DNA from: Coffea arabica | Lineage: Eukaryota > Streptophyta > Magnoliopsida > Gentianales > Rubiaceae | Direction of reading: 5' to 3' | DNA length: 64,000 bases | Assembly (NCBI RefSeq): GCF_036785885.1 | Contig: NC_092323.1 | Coordinates: 18,360,501-18,424,500 of the forward strand | Shown: one piece after another, positions 37,324 through 49,780 of the stretch | Position numbering within the stretch: the first letter of the stretch is position 1 | Layout: each line of letters opens with the position of its first letter | Program-made: the position numbers and the translations under genes | The notes under the pieces: model-generated | The model's input: only the letters and a program-made list of their open reading frames with translations | What the model was told of the DNA's origin: nothing | Database searches by the model: none

Positions 37324-39449
37324 ATGGAACATAGCCACAACATCCTCTCATCCAGGGCTCTTAGATGGGGGACTATTTTATATCTACAATTTGAACATAA
37401 ATTCGCAACTGTTTTTCAAAGCACAAGTATGGATCTAGATGTCCGATATTGTGACAGGAGGTTTTTTCAACCTTTGATAGATTTAGATCCACAAGTTGTT
37501 CAATACATCGATACAGTTGATTTTTATGATATTCGCAGAGTAGGTTATCTCACAGTAGATCATGATCTTATAAATACACTTGTGGAGTATTGAAGATAAG
37601 AGACACACATTTTTTACCTCCCAATTATGGGAGAGGCGACAATCACTCTGCAGGATGTGAAAGTTTTATAAAGTTTGTGCGTTAATGGTCTACCGGTTAC
37701 ATTGGTGCACAATAGACGTAATTTATTATAGCGCAAATAGTTGGTGCATGATATTTTAGAATACTGGCTAGAGAATAATATGCTCAACCATGGTTGTCTT
37801 AAACTTTCATCTATATTCCATCAGTTGAGTACACCACTACCTTCAAATATTTCCGATGAGATGGTTTGCTAGTATGCATTCATGTATATTCTGATTCTAT
37901 TAGGTGGATTGCTATTTGCGGATTTATATCAAAATCTCGTCAGTTTAAATTGGCTCAACTATATTTGTGACTGGATGCCATGAGTCAGTCCAGTTGGAGG
38001 TCCACAACGTTAGTCTATTTATATTCTCGAATGTGCCATGCATCGCGCACCGCTGCTATCACAACTGGTGGGCTATACTTGTTACTACAGCTTTGGGTTT
38101 GAGAGCGAATTCCCGTGATTCATCCTGATGTACACCCATATATTGAAATTGAAAATTTTTCTAGAGATGGGAAATGGACAGCCAAATAAATTGGGGTTGA
38201 TCCTTCTAACCAATCCAACACACATTATCATGAGCAGTTGGCCTTGCTATGGATGGATCAAGTATTTCATCTTATAACTCAACTAGTTATATGTTATAGT
38301 AATCTCGTAAATTTCGTCCACACCTAAAAAGTTGTCATTTTATCAGTTTATTTGGATGTCGTATAGCGATGGTATGCTAACTAGTCTACCTGATTACTGT
38401 AGATGGGGGTGAGCGCATATGGAGAGTAAGAGTCCTTCTTCTATTCTGGTACATAATCAAACTATATTGTCCTAATTGTGTCATGCGTCAATTTGACATG
38501 AGGCAGAAAATTTCAAAACCTGTTGACACTAATCAGGGTGGCCTACATCAGTTGGATCTTTCTGGCTATCTGGAAAGAAACTCAGATCATTTTCATAGGG
38601 GTTGGATAGGATACTAGAATGTTCGTACAAATGCAAAGGTACTTGGTGTGCCCATAACAACGTTCAGACCTTCAAATAAGTACCTCGAGTGGTATCAGAA
38701 TCATACCATTTTGTACATTATGCCTTCTATCCAATAACATGCACAGTTTGATCAAATGCTATTTGGAGTTTTTGACCAGTTAGATAATTTAGTAAGTTAC
38801 CACTACCTCAATATTTAATTTATTTACAATTCGACAACAATTGATAATAGTTTCTCCATTTTCGACAATGCGAGATATTTACTATGCAACGCATTGCCAG
38901 ACAATCGCATGCCGCACTTGAGCTTGATGACATTGCAGATCGGTTTCATCCACATTTGTTGACCATTGTCGATGAGACATATGGATCAATGCAATACTTC
39001 CAACTTGATCGCATGATAATTGATGATTCTGACTTCTTCGATCATAATCCTCCCACGTCGCAAAATATTCCACTCCAGAATCCAGTGTGACATGTCCCTA
39101 CACAAGATGAACTATCATCTAGCAGAAGTCGACACAGCAGGCATGGCTTGCAAGATGAAGTCATCGGCAAAACGAGCGTTCAAAGCACAGAGACGGGCAC
39201 TCAATCTCGACACAGCTCGACTAGTAATTAATTCACCATATTCGTGTCTTTGACAATGACAGATTCCCATGCTATGCCACCTATACAGTTATTGGCCTTC
39301 GGCCCTCAGGTCACGATATTCTCGCACTCATTGCATATTAGTTTAGATGCCACGTTTTCACCACAGTTTTCATCTTTTGATACACATCCCACGCCCTTCA
39401 CATTTTCTTGTATTTGGTGGATGATTTCCATCCTCACCACATGTCCCTC
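37324..39449 (+). pseudogene. Plant mobile domain (aminotransferase-like, PMD) protein, interrupted
   Basis: The first 89 codons are open and include DLDPQVVQYIDTVDFYDI, followed after a stop by GEATITLQDVKVL. Both are signatures of the plant mobile domain found in MAIN-like proteins and in some transposons. Many stops follow. The frame near 39,380-39,449 continues across the large retroelement insertion at 50,997 onward (reading PSSPHVP then FGYVATALASS), so the gene was split by that insertion. It lies just downstream of the MULE transposase in the same orientation. Confidence 0.75.
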
Positions 39450-40660
39450 TGATAGGATGCAATTTTATCATTTATTTTATTATTAATCTCCCATATTACC
39501 TGACCAGATGTGGATTAATTATTGAATTTTACTCATTTCTGGTATTTTGCATCTATTTCAGGGAATAGAATGAAAATATGATAAAAAATGCCAATTTGAT
39601 AGAAAAGAAGTCCAAGTCACAGAGTGACCCCAGGGGCAATTTTGAAAAAGAAGATATTACGCCCATTTTGGTAAATTCGGTGAAGGAAAGACGGCTGAAG
39701 GGCTTCTTCTTCCTGTTGGGAGCCGCCGCACTTAGAGGACTTAGTTAGTAATTAAATAGGAGAGGACTCCTTTTAGCTTTTGGGGAGAACTTTTCCCTTT
39801 TGGCTTCTTTTTTTACTTCCTACGCATGTCAGAGGGGAAGCTTAGCCTTTGACTTTTCTTTTCATCTTTAGTTGCTTTTCTTTTATTTTCGGTAGGAGTG
39901 GACAAGAGATGAGTTAAATCCCTTTGTCTAATCAAGGAACAACGGAGGCTTTGGATCGCCTAAAATTGTAAGATCGATTTAAGTTCATCTTTTTCTTTTA
40001 TTTATTGGTATTCGCATATTCCTTGATTGCAGTGCTTATGATTATTTAATTAATTGATTGTCTTGGATCCGAATAATTAGTTAATTTGGAATCTATTGTC
40101 AATTAGGGCATTAAATTCGTAATTGTTTAATTGCCTTGAAATAGTGACAACTGGCATGATTGGGTTTGTGTCAGGAGGATATGCGGGCTAATCTGAAATA
40201 ACCCTGGTAGTGCGTTATTTGGTTAGAATAGGGCTCCTCTAATACGTAAGGCAATTGGAAAATTAAATTTTTTGGACGTACCTAAGATAATTTCTCAATT
40301 AGGGCAATGATTAACGGGCGTACCTTAATCACCGACACAATAAGGAGGGGCTGACTGTTATCGCTTGTTTGACAGTTATAACCTATTTATTGGTAAATAA
40401 TTGGGATTGACTTTGCATCGATGATCAATTAGGTGAACCATGACTGAAGTTATTTCTTGGCTAGAGTCTTAATTATTATTCATTTGATTTTAGTAAATTG
40501 TTGTTTAATTTTTAGTAGTTTTTTAGACTTTATTTGAATTTCTTTGATTGTCACATTTTGCATAAAAACACCTCCTTTGTTACTGTGAATTTAGAAAGAA
40601 ACAGTTTCACCCAATCCCTGTGGATTCGACCCTACTTACCACTATTTACAAAAATTAACT
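39450..40660 (+). mobile_element. LTR a (U5 end missing)
   Basis: Matches LTR b over 1211 bp, then departs after aaaattaact. The last 46 bp of the LTR and the primer-binding site are replaced by internal sequence. LTR d stops at exactly the same point. Confidence 0.85.
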
Positions 40661-42472
40661 TCATTTTACCACTATTGCACAGGATTCGACCCAGTCCCTT
40701 TGTTTTTTTTTATCGTGCTTGTTGGGGTCTTCGTTGACTGTGCTTTGCTTGTTAATATTGGTGCCATTCCGATTGCCTACGTGTGAATTTGTGTGGGATG
40801 TTTCATGAACCAATACCTAGACACATTGCCTACTAGTCGATGTTGCTATTGCTAATTTTCTGAATGTCTATTGCTGAATTTAGCATATTATTGGGACAAT
40901 TGTTATGGTTTGACTGGTGGGGGCATTTGTTTCAATTTTAAAGTGCATTTGTTGAGATTGTGGATGGCCTCAGTTTGCTTGTTGACTGAATGAATTGGGC
41001 AGTCCTTCTTCTTATTGACGTGACTTTGCCAGTTTCCAGTTGTTGATAATAGTTTCTGGTTGTTGATTTTGGCGTGCAACTGTTGCTTTGTTGACCATAT
41101 TTGGGCTTGGGTGGCCCGTGTTTGCTTTGATTGTTGAGTTGGGGAACACCAGTGACTATGGATTTGCGTTTGTTGGTTGCTATCTTTGTTGGATATTCTG
41201 TTTTTTGTTGTTTGGGGTGATAATTGGCGAAAATGGTGAGTGGTGCCACTTACAAGCACAGGTTCACAACGTAGATGAGCGAATGATGAACATCGCCCAC
41301 CAAGTGGCAAGGATATCTCAGAACCTGGCCTCGTACCTTCACCACGTTGGTTTCCCTTTGCAGCTGCCAAATATCCCTTAGCCACTTGAGAGGGAAGTTT
41401 CATTGTTCTCTTCGCTTTAATTGCTTTATTTACTCAATTGAGGACAATGTCGGATCTAGGTGTGGGGGGAGGGACAGCTGTGTTAGTTTTTCTAGTTTTT
41501 AGTTTTTAGATATTTTTCTTTTATTTTTAGTTTGTTATTTGTCTAGTTTTCGTTTACTTTTTGTCATTTATCTGTCTAGCTATCCTATGACTGCCAAGTT
41601 TGATGTTGGATTTTTGTCTCTATTTCTGTTATTGCCAAATTTTAATAATAAAAGTGTATCAAGTTAATGTGGATGAGTCTAAAAACATCTCTTTGGTGAA
41701 TATCGGTGATTGTTTTACTCTTATAATTTTTGGTGAACTTTTCTAGGTATAGGGAATGATTGTTGGTATTTTCATGAGAATTGGTCCGGTTATTAACCTT
41801 AGTTCTCCATGTTTGAAAATGAGGCTAGTTGGTGCAAATTTTCTTTTGAATTTTGTGTTATATTGAGTTTTTGTGTGAATAAAAGTTAACTATACTCTAC
41901 TAGTCTTTACTACTAAGTAACCGGGGATTTTCACCTAAAGTGTCGATTCTCGCATCTAAAATAGTAATTTCTATGAGTACGTGGTCACGTGGCGATAGAA
42001 GCTAAGTAACCGGGTTCTTTCATCTAACAAATGTCAGAGTTCGCATCAAAAGGCTCCAATGGCTAGCGACTAAGTTTTTTGTTACTATTGAGAAAATGAA
42101 AAAAAAAAGAGAAAAAAAAGAGAAAAGTAGAAAAATGTGATAAAAAAGTAAAGGTTGTGTTAGTGTATAATAATAGTCAACTTGCCGATTTATGAATTTA
42201 ATGTTGAGATTTTGGTTAATAGTTAAACCATTTGCTGATAAATGTTGTGCGTTATTCCTTTTTCTTAGATTAATTAACCTGAAATTGGAGAAGTTTGTAG
42301 TTTAGAAACTAATCGGAGTGATGTTTCTTGGATCTTGATCACTGATATTTGATATATGTTTTTCTTGGTATCTTGGCAATTTGATAAATGGAGCGATAGC
42401 CAATGTCAAATTTTGGTGTTTGTTTGCTATTCTTATGTTTGAAAACAAGCATGATTTAGGTGTGAGTGGAAT
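40661..42472 (+). mobile_element. 3' internal region, left arm
   Basis: Non-coding. Contains a purine-rich tggggggaggga (about 41,464), long T-rich stretches and a polypurine-like gtgtgagtggaat just before LTR b. Mirrors 47,930-49,780. A 166-codon minus-strand open frame (40,903-41,403) is only partly kept in the other arm and is not considered a gene. Confidence 0.75.
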
Positions 42473-44645
42473 TGATAGGATGTAATTTTATCATTTATTT
42501 TATTATTAATCTCCCCTATTACCTGACCAGATGTGGATTAATTATTGAATTTTACTCACTTTTGGTATTTTGCATCTATTTCAGGGAGTAGAATGAAAAT
42601 ATGATAAAAAGTGCCAATTTGATAGAAAAGAAGTCCAAGCCACAGAGTGACCCCAGGGGCAATTTTGAAAAAGAAGATATTACGCCCATTTTGGTAAATT
42701 CGGTGAAGGAAGGACGGCTGAAGGACTTCTTTTTCCTGTTGGGAGCCGCCGCACTTAGAGGACTTAGTTAGTAATTAAATAGGAGAGGACTCCTTTTAAC
42801 TTTTGGGGAGAACTTTTCCCTTTTGGCTTCTTTTTTTACTTCCTACTAGAGGTGGCAATTTGTTCCAAGTCCTAATGGGTTACCCATACCCATGGAGACT
42901 TTGGGCGGGATGGGTATTGGATTTTGATATTGGGTTTAAAATGGGACAAATCTCAATTGTACCCATTAATTGATGGGAATATTTGAGAAATACTTGGGTA
43001 TCCATTAGGCTCAAATAACAAGGGCTATGTTTGGTTTAGCTATTTTTGGGGGGTATTTTTGAAATATTTTATTATAGCAGTGTATATGAAAAATTTTTAC
43101 TCTAAATTTTTTTTGAAATATTTAATATACTAATATGGATGGGATGTTTTTTGAGTTATTGTATATTACTGTAACATTGTATTTGAAAAACTTATTTTTT
43201 GAAAAAATAACCAATCCAAACGGAGTCTTAGATTCAAAAACTATCTTTAGCAATTTTTATAGTCATACTAGAGAATATAATCTAGTAGTTTTCCTAGTCA
43301 TTATCCACAAGAATTTTCAACATTTCAGTCAATTTAGACCTGTCATCTTTGGACAATGATGAGAATAAATATTTAACACCTTAAGTATCTTGGCCATCTT
43401 GATATATGTTGGAATATGACTGTATATCTATTTTTTTCTTTATTTGTTAATCCAATTTTTGATGGGAATCTTGAGTATAAAGCACTTGCATGTTTATTTA
43501 ATAAAACTAAAAAAAATTTAATAAATCAAAAATATTAAAATTATATAAAAAATAAAAATGAATTAAAGGAAAAAAAAAATATGTAAAAAATAGATTTGGG
43601 TATTGGGTGGGATCAATTTAAACCCATCCCAAAGTGATCCCGCCCAAGTTAGTCCCAAAACACATATGGGTAAGGTTGGGTCCAAACTCATATGACTCGG
43701 TTCCATCACAAACCCAAACAAATCCCGCCCTTCCCGCCCATTTTGCCACCTCTACTTCCTACGCATGTCAGAGGGGAAGCTTAGCCTTTGACTTTTCCTT
43801 TCATCTTTAGTTGCTTTTCTTTTCTTTTCGGTAGGAGTAGACAAGGGATGAGTTAAATCCCTTTGTCTAGTCAAGGAACAACGGAGGATTTGGATCGCCT
43901 AAAATTGTGAGATCGATTTAATTTCATCCTTTTCTTTTATTTATTGGTATTCACATATTTCTTGATTGTAGTGCTTATGATTATTTAATTAATTGATTGT
44001 TTTCGATCCGGATAATTAGTTAATTTGGTAATCTATTGTCAATTAGGGCATTAAATCCCTAATTGTTTGATTGCCTTGGAATAGTGACAACTGGCATTAT
44101 TGGGTTTGTGTCAGGGGGATATGCGGGCTAATCTGAAATAACCCTGGTAGTGCGTTATTTGGTTAGAATATGGCTCCTCTAATACGTAAGGCAATTGGGG
44201 AATTAAATCTTATGGGCGTACCGAGAATTATTTCTCAATTAGGGCAGTGATTAACGGGCGTACCTTAATCACCGACACAGTAAGGAGGGGTTGACTGTCA
44301 TCGCTTATTTGGCAATTATAACTTATTTATTGGTAAATAATTGGGATTGGCTTTGCATCGATGATCAATTAGGTGAACTGTTGTTGAAGTTATTTCTTGG
44401 CTAGAGCCTTAATTATTATTCATTTGATTTTAGTAAATTGTTATTTAATATTTAGTTGATTTTTAGATTTTATTTGAATTTCTTTGATTGTCACATTCTG
44501 CATAAAAACATCCCCTTTGTTACTGTGAATTTGAAAAGAAACAGTTTCACCCAATTCCTGTGGATTCGACCCTACTTACCACTATTTACAAAAATTAACT
44601 TTAGTTGAGCAGGTTTTTATTATTATACAGGCTGACACCCTGTCA
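42473..44645 (+). mobile_element. LTR b, interrupted by a hAT element
   Basis: TGATAGG to ACACCCTGTCA. Without the hAT insertion and its duplicated 8 bp it is 1257 bp, identical in length to LTR c. It is preceded by a polypurine tract and followed by a primer-binding site, so both internal sides are attached to one LTR, as in a tandem or circular form. Confidence 0.88.
42847..43754. mobile_element. Non-autonomous hAT element inside LTR b
   Basis: Terminal inverted repeat TAGAGGTGGCAA (right end TTGCCACCTCTA) and an 8-bp target duplication CTTCCTAC (42,839-42,846 and 43,755-43,762). 908 bp, no transposase. Subterminal regions carry repeated gggtattgg and acccatcc-type motifs. It is absent from LTRs a, c and d, so it arrived after the palindrome formed. 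Confidence 0.9.
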
Positions 44646-44650
44646 ATTTT

Positions 44651-44668
44651 TGGCGCCGTTGCCGGGGA
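44651..44668 (+). promoter_or_regulatory. Primer-binding site, tRNA-Asp type
   Basis: tggcgccgttgccgggga, five bases after LTR b, is complementary to the 3' end of plant tRNA-Asp. Confidence 0.85.
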
Positions 44669-44752
44669 CTGGTACCAGATTAATTTGTTTCTTTTTGAAT
44701 TCATCTTGTTTTCATTTTTTATTTATTTTTCTCTCTTTTTTTTATATAGTTT

Positions 44753-45751
44753 ATGGCTGCTAACATTCCATATTTTGATGATAGATTGGATTTTATTCCT
44801 GAATGGGGTTATGAGACTCGTATTTTTTCTAATGATCAATGGGCTGTTGCGAATTGTGAAACTTATTTTGCCTCAAGTTATTCATCCGACATATGCCCCG
44901 CATATCAAGATAATCTAAATGTTCCAATTGATACTTTTGGAGATTTTTCACCTCAATATCAAACGTGGTATGACCCTTATTCAAACAGATATGATCAAGG
45001 ATGGTGGAATGATTCCAATTTTAATTATGTGAGCAGGCCAATGGGTTTTCAACAGCAAGGGTCTCAACAACCATCATCCATGTCAGGTATGTCACTTCAG
45101 GAAATGATTGAATTATTCGCTACTAATACATATCGATTTCATCAGAAGACACAAGCGAGCATTAGTAGCCTGACGGATCAAGTACATCTATTGACATCCA
45201 AGATAATGCGATTAGCTTCTCACCTTGAAGAATTGCCCGCACAAACCAATATCAACCTTGAGGAAGATGAGAGTGCAATTATCCGGCCAAATAACATGGA
45301 ACTGCAAGAGTTTCAAGAAAACAGATCTAAAGCTGCAGTTGAAAAGGAAGTTGAAGTGCAAGAAATGAGACCCCAGTATCAACTCGTTCAAGTAAATGAA
45401 TCCAGTGAACAATCTTCAAATGCGGTGACATCTCATCCATTCCTTCATCAATATTCTCTTGACTCTTATTTTTCAATTCTTGTTAATGAAATTGATTTTA
45501 TTATACCAGAAAATTTTGAATTTCAGGACAGGAATAAATTAAGAGTGGCGATGGCAAGATATCTTGAATCAAAAATACAAGTGAGGGAGGAGTGAATGGA
45601 GAATTCAAATTATCGTTGACTTATTTGGCGCCATTTATTAGTCTAGAGAAGGCCGTAGCTCGTGTGCTCAAGAAATACTCTATTTACGAGGGCTATCAGG
45701 ACTATATAGAGGATGAAATATTAAAACGAGTCACAAGATTTTATCCTCCAT
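44753..45751 (+). pseudogene. Single ORF of the non-autonomous retroelement (frameshifted near its end)
   Basis: Open from ATG 44,753 for 280 codons to 45,595. It then shifts frame, and the family C-terminus (YQDYIEDEILKRVTRFYPP, stop at 45,749-45,751) is read in another frame. The N-terminal part is rich in aromatic residues, Asn and Gln (WYDPYSNRYDQGWWND). A middle part (residues 115-165) is helical in character, followed by an acidic, Glu/Gln-rich part. No protease, reverse transcriptase or zinc knuckle is present. It may be a gag-like protein of an element that borrows its enzymes; no function can be assigned. The related ORF end at 3075-3299 lacks the frameshift. Confidence 0.6.
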
Positions 45752-45800
45752 GAACAAAACATGATAATGTCTAGTCCAATACATTAAAGAAAGACGCTCA

Positions 45801-45816
45801 TTGGGAGGCAACCCAA
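45801..45816 (+). other. Hairpin motif TTGGGAGGCAACCCAA
   Basis: A perfect 5-bp stem with a 6-base loop, just after the ORF. The related element has ttgggaggcaactcag at 3346-3361, so position and loop are kept. Possibly an RNA structural signal. Confidence 0.5.
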
Positions 45817-45925
45817 TTTCTTTTAGTTGTTTGTTCGATTTTATTTGTTAGATTAAATATGTTATTCTTGAATTTGACTGATTTTTGGTTTCAATTTTCG
45901 TTTTTGATAATTCGTATGTGTCTCT

Positions 45926-46065
45926 CCGACTTGACGCACCCGCGTCAAGTCATATGGAGAGTTCACAGTCAGAAGGGTTCTTTCCCTCATGACGTGCCCA
46001 CGTCGAGACATCTGAAGAGCTACTTATTCCGTGCCTTCATGACGTGCCTACGTCACGTTCGTGGG
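45926..46065 (+). repeat. Three inverted-repeat cores, counterpart of 3447-3775
   Basis: Cores ttgacgcacccgcgtcaa, gacgtgcccacgtc and gacgtgcctacgtc are spaced about 65-70 bases apart. The stem sequences differ but pairing is kept. Confidence 0.6.
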
Positions 46066-46139
46066 AAAGGTGAGTATTCAAAAAACTCAAGAGCGGTTAT
46101 TGATTTTCTGTTGATCTCTATTTTTGAATTTCGAAAATA

Positions 46140-46648
46140 AATTTTGTCCATAATAATAAAAAAAATTATGATTTTGGACAAAAAAAATTTATTTAATTAA
46201 AAAAAATTCAAAAAAAAGAAGTTTTTTTTTTTTAAAAAAAAGAGAGAATCTTTCAGTAAAAAAAACAAATTCTAAAAAGAGAAAAAAAATGGAAAAGCAA
46301 AAAAAAAAACACACAAATACTATTTTTTTTTCTTTCTTTCCTTTCTTCTTCTTGATTTCTCCTTTCTTTCTTTCTTCTCCCCAATTTCTTCTTCTCCTTT
46401 GGCCGAGCACACCTCATGCCCGTCGCCATCTCCTTTACCCGCAACCAACGCTGAGCGACGACGCGCGCTGCATCCAGCCCGCAGCCGACTGCCAATCGCC
46501 GCCTCTCGCTTGCTCGCCTCTCCCCATTTTTGCCCTCTCCTCGCATCTCTCTCTCCGTCTGCAGCCGCATGCCGCGTCCGCCAATTGCTATCACTTCTCG
46601 CTCCGCTTCCTCCCCCATGCAAACCAGCTCGCCTACCAGCCGCTAACA
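46140..46648 (+). mobile_element. Centre of palindrome: A/T-rich, then pyrimidine-rich, then GC-rich segment
   Basis: About 46,320-46,400 is a CT-rich run. About 46,400-46,648 is unusually GC-rich and open in several frames on both strands, which is a composition effect rather than evidence of coding. The related element has the same order (CT-rich, then ccaccgccaccg) near 3785-3990. The segment ends abruptly at a reversed primer-binding site. Confidence 0.55.
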
Positions 46649-46649
46649 G

Positions 46650-46667
46650 TCCCCGGCAACGGCGCTA
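46650..46667 (-). promoter_or_regulatory. Reversed primer-binding site (tRNA-Asp type) at the palindrome junction
   Basis: Minus strand reads tagcgccgttgccgggga, one mismatch from the left copy. Identity with the left arm continues only about three bases past it (ctg), after which the unique centre begins. Confidence 0.8.
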
Positions 46668-46672
46668 AAAAT

Positions 46673-47929
46673 TAATAGGGTGTCAGTCTGTGCAATAATA
46701 AAAACTTGCTCAACTAAAGTTAATTTTTGTAAATAGTGGTAAGTACGGTCATATCCACAGAGATTGGGTGAAACTGTTTCTTTTCAAATTCACAGTAACA
46801 AAGGGGGTGTTTTTATGCAGAATGTGACAATCAAAGAAATTCAAATAAAATCTAAGAAACTACTAAAAATTAAATAACAATTTACTAAAATCAAATGAAT
46901 AATAATTAAGGCTCTAGCCAAGAAATAACTTCAGCAATGGTTCACCTAATTGATCATCGATGCAAAGCCAATCCCAATTATTTATCAATAAATAGGTTAT
47001 AACTGCCAAATAAGCGATGACAGTCAACCCCTCCTTACTGTGTCGGTGATTAAGGTACGCCCGCTAATCACTGCCCTAATTGAGAAATAATTTTAGGTAC
47101 GCCCATAAGATTTAATTCCCCAATTGCTTTACGTATTAGAGGAGCTCTATTCTAACCAAATAACGTACTAACAGAGTTATTTCAGATTAACCCGCATATC
47201 CCCCTGACACAAACTCAATCATACCAGTTGTCACTATTTCAAGGCAATTAAACAATTACGGATTTAATGCCCTAATTGACAATAGATTACCAAATTAACT
47301 AATTATCCAGATCCAAAACAATCAATTAATTAAATAATCATAAGCACTACAATCAAGGAATATGCGAATACCAATAAATAAAAGAAAAAGATGAAATTAA
47401 ATCGATCTCACAATTTTAGGCGACCCAAAGCCTCCATTGTTCCTTGACTAGACAAAAGGATTTAACTCATCCCTTGTCTACTCCTAACGAAAAGAAAAGA
47501 AAAGCAACTAAAAATGAAAGGAAAAGTCAAAGGCTAAGCTTTCCCTCTGACATGCGTAGGAAGTAAAAAAAGAAGTCAAAAGGGAAAAGTTCTCCCCAAA
47601 AGCTAGAAGGAGTCCTCTCCTATTTAATTACTAACTAAGTCCTCTAAGTGCGGCGGCTCCCAACAGGAAGAAGAAGCCCTTCAGCCGTCCTTCCTTCACC
47701 GAATTTACCAAAATGGGTGTAATATCTTCTTTTCCAAAATTGTCCCTGGGGTCACTCTGTGGTTTGGACTTCTTTTCTATCAAATTGGCACTTTTTATCA
47801 TATTTTCATTCTACTCCCTGAAATAGATGCAAAATACCAGAAGTGAGTAAAATCTAATAATTAATCCACATCTGGTCAGGTAATAAGGGAGATTAATAAT
47901 AAAATAAATGATAAAATTGCACCCTATCA
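46673..47929 (-). mobile_element. LTR c, reversed
   Basis: 1257 bp. The reverse complement begins TGATAGGGTGCAATTTTATC and ends ACACCCTATTA next to the reversed primer-binding site. Confidence 0.88.
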
Positions 47930-49780
47930 ATTCCCTCCACACCTAAACCATGCTTGTTCTCAAGCATAAGAATAACAAACAAACACCAAAATTTGACAAT
48001 GGCTATCGCTCCATCTACCAAATTGCCAAGATACCAAGAAAAACATATATCAAGTATCAGTGATCAAGATCCAAGAAACATCACTCCGATTAGCTTCTAA
48101 ACTACAAACTCCTCCAATTTCAGATTAACTAATCTAAGAAAAAGGAATGACGCACAACATTTATCAGCAAATGGTCCAATTATTAATCAAAATCTCAACA
48201 TTAAATTCATAAATCGGTAAGTTGACTATTATTATACACTAACACAACCTTCACTTTTTTATCACATTTTTCTACTTTTCTCTTTTTTTTTCTTTTTTCT
48301 TTTTTTCGTTTTCTCAGTAATAACAAAAGACTTAGTCGCTAGCCATTGGAGCCTTTTGACGCGAAATCTGACATTTGTTAGATGAAAGAACCCGGTTACT
48401 CAGCTTCTATCGCCACGTGACCACGTACTCATAGAAATTACTACTTTTGACGTGAGAATCGACACTTTAGGTGAAGATCCCCGGTTACTTAGTAGTAAAG
48501 ACTAGTAGAGTATAGTCAACTCTTATTCACACAAAAACTCAATATAACACAAAATCCAAAAGAAAATTTGCATCAGCTAGTCTCATTTTCAAATATGGAG
48601 AATTAAGATTAATAACCGGACTAATTCTCATGAAAATGCCAACAATCATTCCCTATGCCTAGAAAAGTTTACCAAAAATTATAAGAGTAAAACAATCACC
48701 GATATTCACCAAAGAGATGTTTTTGGACTCATTTACATTAATTTGATACACTTTTATTATTAAAATTTGGCAATAGCAGAAATAGAGGCAACAATCCAAC
48801 ATCAAACTTGGCAGTCATAGGATAGCTAAACAGATAAATGACAAAAAGTAAACGAAAACTAGACAAATAACAAACTAAAAATAAAAGAAAAATATCTAAA
48901 AACTAAAAACTAGAAAAACTAACACAGCTGTCCCTCCCCCCACACCTAGATCCGACATTGTCCTCAATTGAAGAAATAAAGCAATTAAAGGAACGAGAAC
49001 AATGAAACTTCCCTCTCAAGTGGCTAAGGGATATTTGGCAGCTGCAAAGGGAAACCAACGTGGTGAAGGTACGAGACCAGGTTCTGAGAGATCCTTGCCA
49101 CTTGGTGGGCGATGTTCATCATTCGCTCATCTACGTTGTGAACCTGTGCTTGTAAGTGGCACCACTCACCATTTTCGCCAATTATCACCCCAAACAACAA
49201 AAGACAGAATATCCAACAAAGATAGCAACCAACAAATGCAAATCCATAGTCACTGGTGTTCCCCAACTCAACAATCAAAAGCAAACACGGGCCACCCAAG
49301 GGCCACCCAAGCCCAAATATGGTCAACAAAGCAACAGTTGCACGCCAAAATCAACAACTAGAAACTATTATCAACAACTGGAAACTGGCAAAGTCACGTC
49401 AATAAGAAGAAGGACTGCCCAATTCATTCAGTCAACAAGCAAACTGAGGCCATCCACAATCTCAACAAATGCACTCTAAAATTGCAACAAATGCCCCCAC
49501 CAGTCAAACCATAACAATTGTCCCAATAATATGCTAAATTCAGCAATAGACGTTCAGAAAATTAGCAATAGCAACATCGACTAGTAGGCAATGTGTCTAG
49601 GTATTGGTTCATGAAACATCCCACACAAATCCACACGTAGGCAATCGGCAGAAGAACCCCACAAAGCAATTGAATGGCACCAATATTAACGAGCAAAGCA
49701 CAGTCAACGAAGACCCCAACAAGCACGATAAAAAAAACAAAGGGACTGGGTCAAATCCTGTGCAATAGTGGTAAAATAAA
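47930..49780 (-). mobile_element. 3' internal region, right arm, reversed
   Basis: Mirror of 40,661-42,472 with a few small indels, including a 28-bp stretch (near 49,650) missing from the left arm. Non-coding. Confidence 0.78.

Noticed and set aside
40903..41403. 166-codon minus-strand ORF, with a 119-codon counterpart at 49,002-49,361
   Set aside because: The two copies are just the mirrored retroelement arms. The frame breaks in one arm, there is no recognisable domain, and the family's non-coding 3' region is expected here.
46253..46675. Overlapping 89-128-codon ORFs on both strands
   Set aside because: Caused by GC-rich and homopolymer composition inside a retroelement. The translations are low-complexity.
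42473..47929. Nested insertion of a second retroelement bounded by LTR b and LTR c
   Set aside because: The flanks of this inner block are the mirror-image polypurine tracts (ggaat and attcc), not a direct 5-bp duplication. The inner block is part of the palindrome and not a separate insertion.
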